This document shows, piece after piece, positions 1 through 6,262 of a stretch of 10,226 nt of DNA. Numbering within the stretch: the stretch's first letter is position 1; every line of letters starts with the position of its first letter. Source of the stretch: Candidatus Aminicenantota bacterium (GTDB lineage: Bacteria > Acidobacteriota > Aminicenantia > Aminicenantales > Saccharicenantaceae); NCBI GenBank assembly GCA_026393955.1, contig JAPKZE010000289.1, forward strand, positions 1-10,226. Reading direction: 5' to 3'. A model generated the notes under the pieces. It was not told the origin of the DNA, did not search any database, and was given only the letters and a program-made list of their open reading frames with translations. The position numbers and the translations under genes are program-made.

Positions 1-1
1 C

Positions 2-1717
2 GGGCTCCGCTATGCCGCCCGGCTGAAGGCCGTGGCCAGGGGCGGACGCACCGCCTGTTCCAACGATCTCGTGGAGGTCAGGGACGCGGACGAGGTCTTC
101 CTGATCCTGACGGCCGCGACCGACCACAAGCTCGAATACCCCCTCTACAAGGGCAGCGACCCGCTGCTCACCTCACGGACCCAGCTCGAGCGGGCCGCTT
201 CGCGGTCTTACCCGGCCTTGCTGAAAAGGCATGTCGACGATTTCTCGCATCTCTTCGGAAAGGTCCGTTTGAGATTGTCGGACGGCGCCGTCGACGCGGT
301 GCCCACGGACGCCCGGCTGAAGGGCCAGAAAGACCGTCCCGACGACCTCCGTCTCCAGGAGATCTATTTTCAATATGGGCGGTACCTCCTGATCTCGTCC
401 TCGCGCGAGGGATCGCTCCCGGCCAATCTTCAGGGGCTCTGGGCCAACAAGATCCAAACGCCCTGGAACTGCGATTACCACACGGACATCAACGTCCAGA
501 TGAACTACTGGCCGGCCGACCTGACCAATCTCGCCGAATGCTACGGCCCGCTCACCGAGCTCATCGAATCGCTGGTCGCGCCGGGCCGGAGGACTGCGGC
601 CGTCCAGTACAAGACCGGCGGCTGGTGCGTCCATCCCATCACCAACGTCTGGGGCTTCACCGCCCCGGGCGAGCATCCGGGCTGGGGCCTGCACGTCGGC
701 GCGGGAGGCTGGTTGTGCCAGCACCTGTGGGACCATTACCTCTACACGCTCGACCGGGGCTACCTGGAGCGCGTCTATCCCATCATGCTGGGGTCGGCGA
801 AGTTCTACCTCGACTGGCTGGTGACAGACCCGGTCTCAGGGGAGCTCGTGTCCGGCCCGGCCACCTCGCCCGAGAACTCGTTCATCGCCCCCGACGGCTC
901 CACGGCCCAGATGAGCATGGGGCCCTCGCACGACCAGGAGGTTGTCCACGAGATCTTCGCCAACGTGCTCGCGGCCGCGGCCGTCGTCGGGGACAAGGAC
1001 CCGCTGCTGCCTCGGATCGAGGCGGCTCTCGCGAACCTGGCCCGGCCGGGGATCGGCTCGGACGGCCGGCTGATGGAGTGGCGGCAGGAATTCATAGAGG
1101 TCGAGCCGACCCACCGTCACGTCTCCCATCTCTACATGCTCCATCCCGGCAACCAGATCGATCCTTTCAAGACGCCCGATCTCGCGGCCGCCGCGAGAAA
1201 GAGCCTGGAGGCCAGAACGGATATCGGAACGGGCTGGTCGCTGGCCTGGAAGGTCAACTTCTGGGCCAGGCTCGAGGACGGTGACCGCGCCTATCGGCTC
1301 CTGAAGAACCTGCTCCGGCCTGTGGATCGCACGGACGTCAACATGACCAACGCCGGGGGCACCTATCCGAACCTCTTCTGCGCCCATCCGCCGTTCCAGA
1401 TCGACGGCAACTTCGGGGCCACGGCCGGCATCGCCGAGATGCTGCTGCAGAGCCATCTCAGGGAGGGGGAGCGGTATGTCCTCAAGCTCCTGCCGGCCCT
1501 GCCGGCGGCCTGGCCCGACGGCGAGGTGACGGGACTCCGGGCCCGCGGCGGCTTCGAAGTCGACCTGTCTTGGAAGGACGGGAGGCTCGTGATCGCCCGG
1601 ATCAAGTCCGATAAGGGCCGGCCGTTCGTCGCGCGCTATCGGGAGGAGAGCCGGGAGGCGGCCCCCGGTCCGGGCCGGACGCTGACCTGGGACGGGAAGC
1701 GGGATCCGGTCAAATAG
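2..1717 (+). CDS. GH95-family glycosidase (alpha-L-fucosidase type), C-terminal part, 5' end outside window
   Basis: The reading frame is open from base 2 (GLRYAARLKAV...) to a TAG at 1715-1717, so about 571 C-terminal residues are present of a family that usually has 750-850. A GTG at 32 is in frame, but coding similarity continues upstream of it, so it is not the start. GH95 hallmarks are the LPANLQGLW block (near base 415), DINVQMNYWPAD (485-520) and GGWLCQHLWDHY (near 707-740). SPENSF has its Glu at 872-874, the position of the catalytic acid. IDGNFGATAGIAEMLLQS has its Asp at 1403-1405, the position of the base. By family knowledge the enzyme is an inverting exo-glycosidase removing terminal L-fucose, usually alpha-1,2-linked; some members act on L-galactose. 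The first Asn of the usual N-x-N pair is Asp here (485-487), with Asn kept at 491-493. The signal peptide, if any, lies outside the window. It converges on queA. The family call is firm; the substrate is not. Confidence 0.93.
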   Translation, partial: GLRYAARLKAVARGGRTACSNDLVEVRDADEVFLILTAATDHKLEYPLYKGSDPLLTSRTQLERAASRSYPALLKRHVDDFSHLFGKVRLRLSDGAVDAVPTDARLKGQKDRPDDLRLQEIYFQYGRYLLISSSREGSLPANLQGLWANKIQTPWNCDYHTDINVQMNYWPADLTNLAECYGPLTELIESLVAPGRRTAAVQYKTGGWCVHPITNVWGFTAPGEHPGWGLHVGAGGWLCQHLWDHYLYTLDRGYLERVYPIMLGSAKFYLDWLVTDPVSGELVSGPATSPENSFIAPDGSTAQMSMGPSHDQEVVHEIFANVLAAAAVVGDKDPLLPRIEAALANLARPGIGSDGRLMEWRQEFIEVEPTHRHVSHLYMLHPGNQIDPFKTPDLAAAARKSLEARTDIGTGWSLAWKVNFWARLEDGDRAYRLLKNLLRPVDRTDVNMTNAGGTYPNLFCAHPPFQIDGNFGATAGIAEMLLQSHLREGERYVLKLLPALPAAWPDGEVTGLRARGGFEVDLSWKDGRLVIARIKSDKGRPFVARYREESREAAPGPGRTLTWDGKRDPVK

Positions 1718-1741
1718 GCCGGCGATCGGGGCGCTACAGGA

Positions 1742-1755
1742 CCGGCGAGAGCCGG
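1742..1755. other. Short GC hairpin between convergent GH95 and queA genes
   Basis: A perfect 5-bp stem (CCGGC/GCCGG) closes a GAGA tetraloop in the 52-bp gap between the stops of the GH95 gene and queA. It could help end transcription from both sides, but neither strand has a T-run after it, so it is not a classical intrinsic terminator. In sequence this GC-rich, a 5-bp stem can easily arise by chance. Confidence 0.2.
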
Positions 1756-1769
1756 AGGCGACAGGCGTC

Positions 1770-2819
1770 TCACTCGATGAGCATGCAGTCGCCGTAGGAG
1801 AAGAAGCGGTAGCGCTCGCGGACGGCCTCGCGGTAGGCCTTCATGACAAGATCGTATCCGGCGAAAGCGGAGACGAGCATCAATAAGGTCGATTGGGGCA
1901 GGTGGAAGTTGGTCAGAAGCCGGTCGACGACATGGAACTCGAAGCCGGGCGTGATGAAAAGCGAGGTGGTCCGCCGGCCCGGGCGGACTTCGCCATCTTG
2001 CCAGGCGCTTTCGAGCGTGCGGACGACCGTGGTACCGACGGCCGTTACGGGCCGGCCTTCCGTCTTGGCGGCGTTGACGGCCCTGGCCACAGCCGGCGTG
2101 ACGGAATAAATCTCTTCGAGCATCTTGTGATCTTCGACGACCGCGGCCCGGACGGGCTGGAAGGTGGCCAGGCCGACGTCGAGGGTGACGCGGCGGATGT
2201 CGACGCCCCCGGCCTTGAGCCCGCGGAGGATCTCTTCCGTAAAGTGGAGCCCGGCGGTCGGAGCGGCGACGGCGCCTTCCTTTTTCGCGAAGACCGTCTG
2301 ATACCGGTCGATGTCCCCGGGTCTCGTGGTCTCGTCCTGCCGGGCCCGCTTGATATAGGGCGGCAGAGGCGCATAGCCGGCGCCGTGAAGAAGGGCGCGG
2401 ACGTCGGTCTTCCCGAAGCCGAGAATGCGCCGGCCCTCCTCGGCGAGCCCGGCCACCGAGGCCTCGACCCCGCCCGGGAACAGGACGGTGTCATCCTGGC
2501 GGACCCTTTTAGCCGGCCGGCACAGGACCTCCCAGGAGCCCGGTCCGGTTTCCCGAATGAACAGGAATTCGATCTTCGCCTCGCCGCTCGTGCCCCAGAG
2601 CTTGGCCGGCAGGACCCTCGTGTCGTTGAGGACCAGGACGTCGCCGGCGCTCATGGCGTCCGAGAACTCCCGGAACCGGGCATGGCGGATCGTCCCGGAC
2701 TTCCTGTCGACGACCATCATCCGCGAGTCGTCGCGGTGGGGGAGGGGGTGCTGGGCGATGAACTCCGTCGGGAGACCGTAGTCGAAATCCGAAACGCGCA
2801 GCGGTTTGCCGGAGGTCAT
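1770..2819 (-). CDS. queA: S-adenosylmethionine:tRNA ribosyltransferase-isomerase QueA
   Basis: The 349-residue product is close to the usual family length (about 340-360). It transfers and isomerises the ribosyl group of S-adenosylmethionine onto 7-aminomethyl-7-deazaguanine at tRNA position 34, giving epoxyqueuosine, the penultimate queuosine intermediate, in the cytoplasm. Recognisable blocks in order are VSDFDYGLP near the N-terminus, PHRDDSRMM (about residues 27-35), GDVLVLNDTRVLPAKLWG (59-76), RPAKRVR, APTAGLHFTEEIL, VTLDVGLATFQPVR, AVGTTVVRTLES, LLTNFHLPQSTLLMLVSAFAG, and the C-terminal RYRFFSYGDCMLIE. The frame stays open upstream to 3131, but that extension is antisense-type Ser/Arg-rich sequence inside ruvB. 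The ATG at 2819-2817, 22 bp after the ruvB stop, puts the conserved SDFDY block at the expected distance. It is the last gene of the yebC-ruvCAB-queA operon. The tgt gene that often follows queA is absent here; the next gene is on the other strand. Confidence 0.96.
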   Translation of the reverse strand: MTSGKPLRVSDFDYGLPTEFIAQHPLPHRDDSRMMVVDRKSGTIRHARFREFSDAMSAGDVLVLNDTRVLPAKLWGTSGEAKIEFLFIRETGPGSWEVLCRPAKRVRQDDTVLFPGGVEASVAGLAEEGRRILGFGKTDVRALLHGAGYAPLPPYIKRARQDETTRPGDIDRYQTVFAKKEGAVAAPTAGLHFTEEILRGLKAGGVDIRRVTLDVGLATFQPVRAAVVEDHKMLEEIYSVTPAVARAVNAAKTEGRPVTAVGTTVVRTLESAWQDGEVRPGRRTTSLFITPGFEFHVVDRLLTNFHLPQSTLLMLVSAFAGYDLVMKAYREAVRERYRFFSYGDCMLIE

Positions 2820-2841
2820 GGCCGGTCGGGCAGGGGCGTCC

Positions 2842-3891
2842 TCAGTCCTTGAACAGCTTCTTCTGGCCGACGGCCTTGGTTTTGCCGCGCTGTCCGGGCT
2901 CGCGGTACGCATAGCCCAGGTGAGCGAAGGCCTTGGGCGTGATGACCCGGCCGCGGATGGTCCGGTCGAGGAAGCCGATGCGCATGAGAAAGGGCTCGTA
3001 GATGCTCTCGATGGTGTCCTTCTCCTCGTCGATGGCCGCGGCGATGGTGCCGATGCCGACCGGCCCGCCGCCGAAGTTCTCGATGATGGTCGAGAGGATC
3101 TTGCGGTCGACGTCGTCAAGGCCCAGGGCATCGACCTCCATCATGTCCAGGGCCCGCTGGGCCTCTTTGGCCGTGATGATCCCGTCGCCCTTGACGTCGA
3201 CGTAGTCGCGGACCCGGCGCAGCAGGCGGTTGGCGACGCGCGGCGTGCCCCGCGAGCGCAGCGCGATCTCGCCGGCCCCGGCGTCGTCGATCTTGACCTT
3301 GAGGATCTTAGCCGAGCGCTGGATGACCTTTTGGAGATCCTCGTCCCGGTAGTAGTCGAGGCGGTGGATGATGCCGAACCGGCCGCGCAGGGGCGCGGTG
3401 ATGCGGCCGGCCCGGGTCGTCGCGCCGATGAGGGTGAACTTCTTGATCTTGAGCTTGTGGCTTCGGGCGCCCGGCCCTTGGCCGATGACGATGTCGAGGC
3501 TGAAGTCCTCCATGGCCGAATAGAGGATCTCCTCGACCGAAGGCTGGAGGCGGTGGATCTCGTCGATGAAGAGGACCTCTTTGGTCTGCATGTTGGTCAG
3601 GATGGCCGAGAGGTCGCCGGTCCGCTCGATGACCGGGCCGGCCGTGGGCTTGATGCCGACGCCCATCTCCTTGGCGATGAGGTAGGCCAGGCTGGTCTTG
3701 CCCAGACCGGGCGGGCCGTAGAGGAGGACGTGGTCGAGTTGCTCGTCGCGCTTGCGGGCCGCCTGGATGAAGACCCGCAGGTTGGCCTTGACCTTCTCCT
3801 GGCCGACGAACTCGTCGAACGTCCTCGGCCGGAGGCTGTCCTCGAACAGGACGTCTTCCTTCGTGCGGATGGGGCTCAGGATAGCGGGCAT
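2842..3891 (-). CDS. ruvB: Holliday junction branch-migration DNA helicase RuvB
   Basis: This is a 349-residue AAA+ ATPase of normal family length. RuvB hexamers flank a RuvA-bound Holliday junction and pump DNA through it, driving branch migration in recombinational repair. Visible motifs are RPRTFDEFVGQE at the N-terminus, Walker A GPPGLGKT (residues 59-66), Walker B FIDEIH (D110, E111), sensor 1 GATTRAG (156-162), LRGRFG with the probable arginine finger at R169, and sensor 2 GTPRVANRLLRRVRD (215-229). The C-terminal winged helix contains RTIRGRVITPKAFAHLG. The ATG at 3891 gives the standard N-terminus. A Shine-Dalgarno sequence is weak (a purine run, GAAGAA, just upstream). The gene follows ruvA after 89 bp rather than overlapping it, and that gap contains a hairpin and a possible promoter. 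queA follows 22 bp downstream. Confidence 0.98.
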   Translation of the reverse strand: MPAILSPIRTKEDVLFEDSLRPRTFDEFVGQEKVKANLRVFIQAARKRDEQLDHVLLYGPPGLGKTSLAYLIAKEMGVGIKPTAGPVIERTGDLSAILTNMQTKEVLFIDEIHRLQPSVEEILYSAMEDFSLDIVIGQGPGARSHKLKIKKFTLIGATTRAGRITAPLRGRFGIIHRLDYYRDEDLQKVIQRSAKILKVKIDDAGAGEIALRSRGTPRVANRLLRRVRDYVDVKGDGIITAKEAQRALDMMEVDALGLDDVDRKILSTIIENFGGGPVGIGTIAAAIDEEKDTIESIYEPFLMRIGFLDRTIRGRVITPKAFAHLGYAYREPGQRGKTKAVGQKKLFKD

Positions 3892-3909
3892 CGTTCTTCG
3901 CTCTGGGCT

Positions 3910-3938
3910 ATTCTAATTCAAGAGAAGCGCAAGGACAA
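3910..3938 (-). promoter_or_regulatory. Possible sigma70-type promoter for ruvB-queA
   Basis: Reading the minus strand, TTGTCC (3938-3933, 4 of 6 to the -35 consensus) is followed after 17 bp by TAGAAT (3915-3910, 5 of 6 to the -10 consensus). Transcription would begin about 12 nt before the ruvB ATG. It lies downstream of the ruvA/ruvB hairpin, so it could supply ruvB and queA independently of the upstream genes. The call rests on motif match only. Confidence 0.25.
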
Positions 3939-3953
3939 GGTCATGACCAGGAG

Positions 3954-3982
3954 AGGGACTGTCCCCGCAGGGGACTGTCCCT
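3954..3982. repeat. REP-like palindromic hairpin between ruvA and ruvB
   Basis: Arms AGGGACTGTCCCC (3954-3966) and GGGGACTGTCCCT (3970-3982) are reverse complements at 12 of 13 positions, with one central T:T mismatch and a GCA loop. Each arm also holds its own 11-bp palindrome, GGGACTGTCCC, so the unit is also a direct repeat. Its last two bases overlap the ruvA stop codon. No T-run follows on either strand, so a classical intrinsic terminator is unlikely. From general knowledge, short palindromes with a GGGAC/GTCCC core are scattered between genes in many GC-rich genomes, and some such repeats are tied to RAYT (REP-associated tyrosine) transposases. Membership of such a family here is inferred from one copy. 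Confidence 0.6.
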
Positions 3983-4568
3983 ATAATTTGGCCAGTCGCC
4001 TCAAGCACTCGCGGAGGAGCTTCTCGAACTCGGTCCCGGGCTTGTTCGCGGCGAGGGTCTGGTCGACGGCCCGCTCGGCCTCCTTGAGCCGGAAGCCCAT
4101 GTTCTGGAGGGCCGAGAGCAGATCCTCCTTTTCGGGCGAACCCTTGGCCGAAAGGAGCCTCTCCTTCTTCTCCAGCTTGTCCTGGAGCTCCATGGTGATG
4201 CGCAGGGCCGTCTTCTTGCCGATCCCGGGCACGAGCGAGATGCGGGCCACGTCGCCCGCTTTGACCGCGTCCTCGAGGTCCTCCGGCGCGATGCCCGACA
4301 GGATGTTCATGGCCAGCTTGGGGCCGATCCCCGAGATGCCGACGAGCTTGAGGAACATGTCCTTCTCGTCCTGGGCGACAAAGCCGTAGAGGGCCAGCGC
4401 ATCGTCGGAGAGGTGGGTGTGGATGTGGAGCTCGACCGTGCCCCCGATCTCACCGAGCCGGACGAACGACGAGACGGGAATGGCCACCGCGTAGCCGACA
4501 CCGCCCGTGTCGACGATGACGCGGCCGGGCGTCTTGTGGATGAGCGTCCCCCTGATGTAGGCGATCAT
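3981..4568 (-). CDS. ruvA: Holliday junction branch-migration protein RuvA
   Basis: The 195-residue product is of typical length (about 190-205). RuvA tetramers bind and open the four-way junction and load the RuvB motors. An N-terminal OB-fold (about 1-62) begins MIAYIRGTL; the acidic pin residues are probably D55 and D56 in THLSDDALALYGF. Two helix-hairpin-helix motifs follow, LVGISGIGPKLAMNIL (75-90) and LVPGIGKKTALRITMEL (112-128). After a charged linker (about 130-147) comes domain III (about 148-195, DLLSALQNMGFRLKEAERAV), which contacts RuvB. The ATG overlaps the ruvC stop as ATGA, implying translational coupling. The gene ends in TAG at 3983-3981, at the edge of a hairpin element that separates it from ruvB. 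Confidence 0.98.
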   Translation of the reverse strand: MIAYIRGTLIHKTPGRVIVDTGGVGYAVAIPVSSFVRLGEIGGTVELHIHTHLSDDALALYGFVAQDEKDMFLKLVGISGIGPKLAMNILSGIAPEDLEDAVKAGDVARISLVPGIGKKTALRITMELQDKLEKKERLLSAKGSPEKEDLLSALQNMGFRLKEAERAVDQTLAANKPGTEFEKLLRECLRRLAKL

Positions 4569-5068
4569 GACGGCTCCTTGTCATCGACCTTGATCTGGTA
4601 GAGACGGGCGTTGAGATGGCAGATGGCCGTGGCCAGGGCGTCCGAGGCGTCGAGCGGGATGCGGTCGTCGTCCAGGCCGAGGAGCGCGCGGACCATGGTC
4701 AGGACCTGCTCCTTGTCGGCCTGGCCGTAGCCCGTGACGGCCTTCTTGATCTCGAGCGCGGAGTATTCGGCCAGGCCGCAGCCGGTCGCCGCGACGGCGA
4801 CGAGCACCGCGCCCCGGACCTGGCCCAGGAGAAGGGCGGTCTTCATGTTCTGGGCGTAGAAGGGGTTCTCGATGGCCGCTTCCGCCGGCGCATAGGTCCG
4901 GATGAGCTCCTCGAGCTCGGTCTTGATCTCGCCCAGCTTCAAATGCAGGGGGAGCTTGGCCGTGGGCCTGATCACGCCGTAGGCGACGGGGACGAGGCGG
5001 CCGGAGTCCTCTTCGACGATCCCAAACCCCGTCGACCGGAGGCTGGGATCGATCCCGAGGACCCGCAT
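4565..5068 (-). CDS. ruvC: Crossover junction endodeoxyribonuclease RuvC
   Basis: This is a 167-residue RNase H-fold nuclease, normal for the family. It acts as a dimer that nicks Holliday junctions symmetrically after RuvAB-driven branch migration. The four metal-binding acidic residues are all present: D7 in VLGIDPSLRSTGFG, E67 in AAIENPFYAQN, and D140 and D143 in LDASDALATAICH, with spacing like that of the E. coli enzyme. The ATG at 5068 is 15 bp downstream of the yebC stop, and the gene's TGA overlaps the ruvA ATG by 4 bases, so yebC, ruvC and ruvA are almost certainly co-transcribed. Confidence 0.98.
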   Translation of the reverse strand: MRVLGIDPSLRSTGFGIVEEDSGRLVPVAYGVIRPTAKLPLHLKLGEIKTELEELIRTYAPAEAAIENPFYAQNMKTALLLGQVRGAVLVAVAATGCGLAEYSALEIKKAVTGYGQADKEQVLTMVRALLGLDDDRIPLDASDALATAICHLNARLYQIKVDDKEPS

Positions 5069-5083
5069 GGATCGCGCCGGGCG

Positions 5084-5839
5084 TCACCCGGCCTGGGAGA
5101 AGCTGGCGATCTCCTCTTCGGAGATGTCGAAGTTGGAGGAGACGGACTGGACATCGTCGTGGTCCTCGAGCTCTTCGACGAGCCGCAGGACCTGCTGGGC
5201 CTCCTTGCCTTCGACCTTGACGTAATTCTGGGGCAGGAACCCGACTTCGGACGCGGCGATCTCGATCTCGGCCTTCTTGATGGCCTCGAGGACGGCCTCG
5301 TACTTCTCTGGCGAGGTCGTGACCTCGAAGAGGGAACCCTCGTCCTTGAAGTCGTCGGCGCCGGCGGTCAGGGCGATGTCCATGAGGATGTCCTCGGACG
5401 CTTTGGCTTTCTCGACGTCGATGTAGCCCATGCGCTTGAACATCCAGGCGACCGAGCCCTTCTCGCTGATCTGACCGCCGCTCTTCTGGAAGATATGCCG
5501 GATCTCGGAGACCGTTCGGTTCTTGTTGTCGGTGACGGCCTGGAGGAAGATGGCCACGCCGCCGGGGCCGTAGCCTTCGTAGGACATTTCCTCGTAGGCC
5601 GCGCCTTCGAGCTGGCCGGTGCCCTTCATGATGGCCCGCTTGACGTTGTCGGCGGGCATGTTCGCGGCCTTGGCGTCGTTGATGGCCTTGCGCAGGGCGG
5701 CATTCTTGTCGGGGTCGCCGCCGCCGGTCCGGGCGGCCAGGCTGATCTCGCGGATGAGCCTGGTGAAGATCTTGCCGCGCTTGGAGTCGGTCGCGGCCTT
5801 TTTATGCTTGATAGAGGCCCACTTGGAATGTCCGGACAT
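5084..5839 (-). CDS. yebC: YebC/PmpR/TACO1-family protein
   Basis: The 251-residue product is full length for the family (about 240-250). It starts with the diagnostic MSGHSKWASIKHKKAATDSKRGKIFTR-type N-terminus and contains GGGDPDKNAALRKAI, NMPADNVKRAI, YEGYGPGGVAI, TDNKNRT, SEKGSVAWMFKR and, near the C-terminus, LVEELEDHDDVQSVSSNFDI. Members have been described as DNA-binding regulators, for example PmpR, and as translation factors easing ribosome stalling on proline-rich or difficult stretches (mitochondrial TACO1 and bacterial YebC); which role applies here cannot be read from sequence. The frame is open to 5896, but the ATG at 5839 has AGGAG (5850-5846) 6 nt upstream and gives the universal MSGHSKW start. 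It is the first gene of the yebC-ruvCAB-queA operon and faces the control region shared with the copper unit. Confidence 0.97.
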   Translation of the reverse strand: MSGHSKWASIKHKKAATDSKRGKIFTRLIREISLAARTGGGDPDKNAALRKAINDAKAANMPADNVKRAIMKGTGQLEGAAYEEMSYEGYGPGGVAIFLQAVTDNKNRTVSEIRHIFQKSGGQISEKGSVAWMFKRMGYIDVEKAKASEDILMDIALTAGADDFKDEGSLFEVTTSPEKYEAVLEAIKKAEIEIAASEVGFLPQNYVKVEGKEAQQVLRLVEELEDHDDVQSVSSNFDISEEEIASFSQAG

Positions 5840-5867
5840 GGCTAACTCCTTGTCGTTGCGAGCCAAA

Positions 5868-5896
5868 ATAGTAACACAAAGGGCCCGTTGACGCAA
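5868..5896 (-). promoter_or_regulatory. Possible promoter for the yebC-ruv-queA operon
   Basis: On the minus strand TTGCGT (5896-5891, 3 of 6) and TACTAT (5873-5868, 4 of 6) are 17 bp apart, placing a start about 22 nt before the yebC ATG. The match is weak. Its -35 overlaps the -35 of the rightward copper promoter, so the two promoters may compete or be co-regulated. Confidence 0.3.
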
Positions 5897-5915
5897 CCGG
5901 CGGCCGGCATATACT
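5888..5915 (+). promoter_or_regulatory. Probable sigma70-type promoter for the DUF2892-copA unit
   Basis: TTGACG (5888-5893, 5 of 6 to TTGACA), a 16-bp spacer, and TATACT (5910-5915, 5 of 6 to TATAAT) form the best promoter match in the window. A start near 5922 would give a leader of about 63 nt before the first gene. The -10 box and presumed start site lie inside the palindrome at 5911-5931, as expected of a repressor-controlled promoter. Confidence 0.55.
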
Positions 5916-5931
5916 ACAACAATAGTAGTAT
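5911..5931. promoter_or_regulatory. Palindromic operator-like site over the copA-unit promoter
   Basis: Perfect 7-bp arms ATACTAC (5911-5917) and GTAGTAT (5925-5931) flank the 7-bp spacer AACAATA. The site is AT-rich within a GC-rich genome and covers the -10 box and probable start of the rightward promoter. TACTAC/GTAGTA half-sites recall operators of the BlaI/MecI/CopY winged-helix repressors, some of which control copper ATPases. Those operators normally have a shorter centre (TACA-nn-TGTA), so the family assignment is only suggestive. No regulator gene is in the window. Confidence 0.5.
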
Positions 5932-5984
5932 TTATGGTAAAGTGGAGAAAGTGTTATCATTCGGAACATGAAAAGGAGGTCCAC

Positions 5985-6209
5985 ATGAAGAAGAACATGG
6001 GTCGTTGGGACAGGCTGCTTCGGCTGGTCGTCGCCCTGGTCATCGCCGGCTTGCTCATCGCGGGCGTTCTCAAGGGAACTGCGGCCGTGGTCCTGGCCAT
6101 CCTCGCAGCGATCTTCGTCATCACCACGTTCATCAGCTTCTGTCCGCTCTACGTGCCTCTCGGCATCGACACGAAAGGGAAGGGCGGCACCCCCCGGATA
6201 GACGCCTGA
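5985..6209 (+). CDS. DUF2892 (YgaP-type transmembrane) small membrane protein
   Basis: The product is a 74-residue inner-membrane protein. After a basic start (MKKNMGRWDRLLR), two hydrophobic segments (about 11-30 and 32-51) form a helical hairpin, followed by the conserved-looking FCPLYVPLGID block (52-62, Cys53) and a hydrophilic tail. This matches the DUF2892 family, also found as the membrane part of the rhodanese protein YgaP; no rhodanese domain is present here. The function is unknown in general. The frame is open from 5934, but AGGAGG (5974-5979) 5 nt before the ATG at 5985 and the family-typical MKKN start decide the start. It lies 53 bp upstream of copA on the same strand and behind the operator-like palindrome, so it is probably co-transcribed with copA and may help metal or thiol handling at the membrane (inference). 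Confidence 0.85.
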   Translation: MKKNMGRWDRLLRLVVALVIAGLLIAGVLKGTAAVVLAILAAIFVITTFISFCPLYVPLGIDTKGKGGTPRIDA

Positions 6210-6262
6210 GCGGGAGGCCCCGTGGCCGTGAGGCCCGGGTATTCACGGAGGAGGAGGGCGGA

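Noticed and set aside
2820..3131. N-terminal extension of queA by 104 codons
   Set aside because: It overlaps the ruvB 3' end, is Ser/Arg-rich, and is absent from the QueA family; the conserved SDFDY start lies just after the ATG at 2819.
3954..3982. Intrinsic terminator after ruvA
   Set aside because: The stem is strong, but no T-run follows it on either strand and it lies inside an operon; it is reported instead as a palindromic repeat.
2806..4389. Long plus-strand open frame (527 codons) opposite ruvB and ruvA
   Set aside because: It is antisense to two unambiguous genes. Its product is Asp/Leu/Gly/Arg-rich low-complexity sequence typical of the complementary frame in GC-rich DNA, with no recognisable domain.
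4616..5845. Long plus-strand open frame (409 codons) opposite ruvC and yebC
   Set aside because: Same pattern: the mirror of two conserved genes, with no domain and the composition of an antisense shadow.
5840..5896. 19-codon N-terminal extension of yebC
   Set aside because: The family starts MSGHSKW, and an AGGAG site sits 6 nt before the ATG at 5839.
5955..5960. TATCAT as a -10 box for the DUF2892-copA unit
   Set aside because: It matches 5 of 6, but no -35-like hexamer lies 16-18 bp upstream. The TTGACG/TATACT pair further upstream is far better and coincides with the palindrome.
6005..6262. N-terminal extension of copA upstream of 6263
   Set aside because: This stretch is the DUF2892 gene read in the wrong frame (Arg/Gly/His-rich). 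The ATG at 6263 has a strong AGGAGG site and puts the metal-binding domain at the usual distance.
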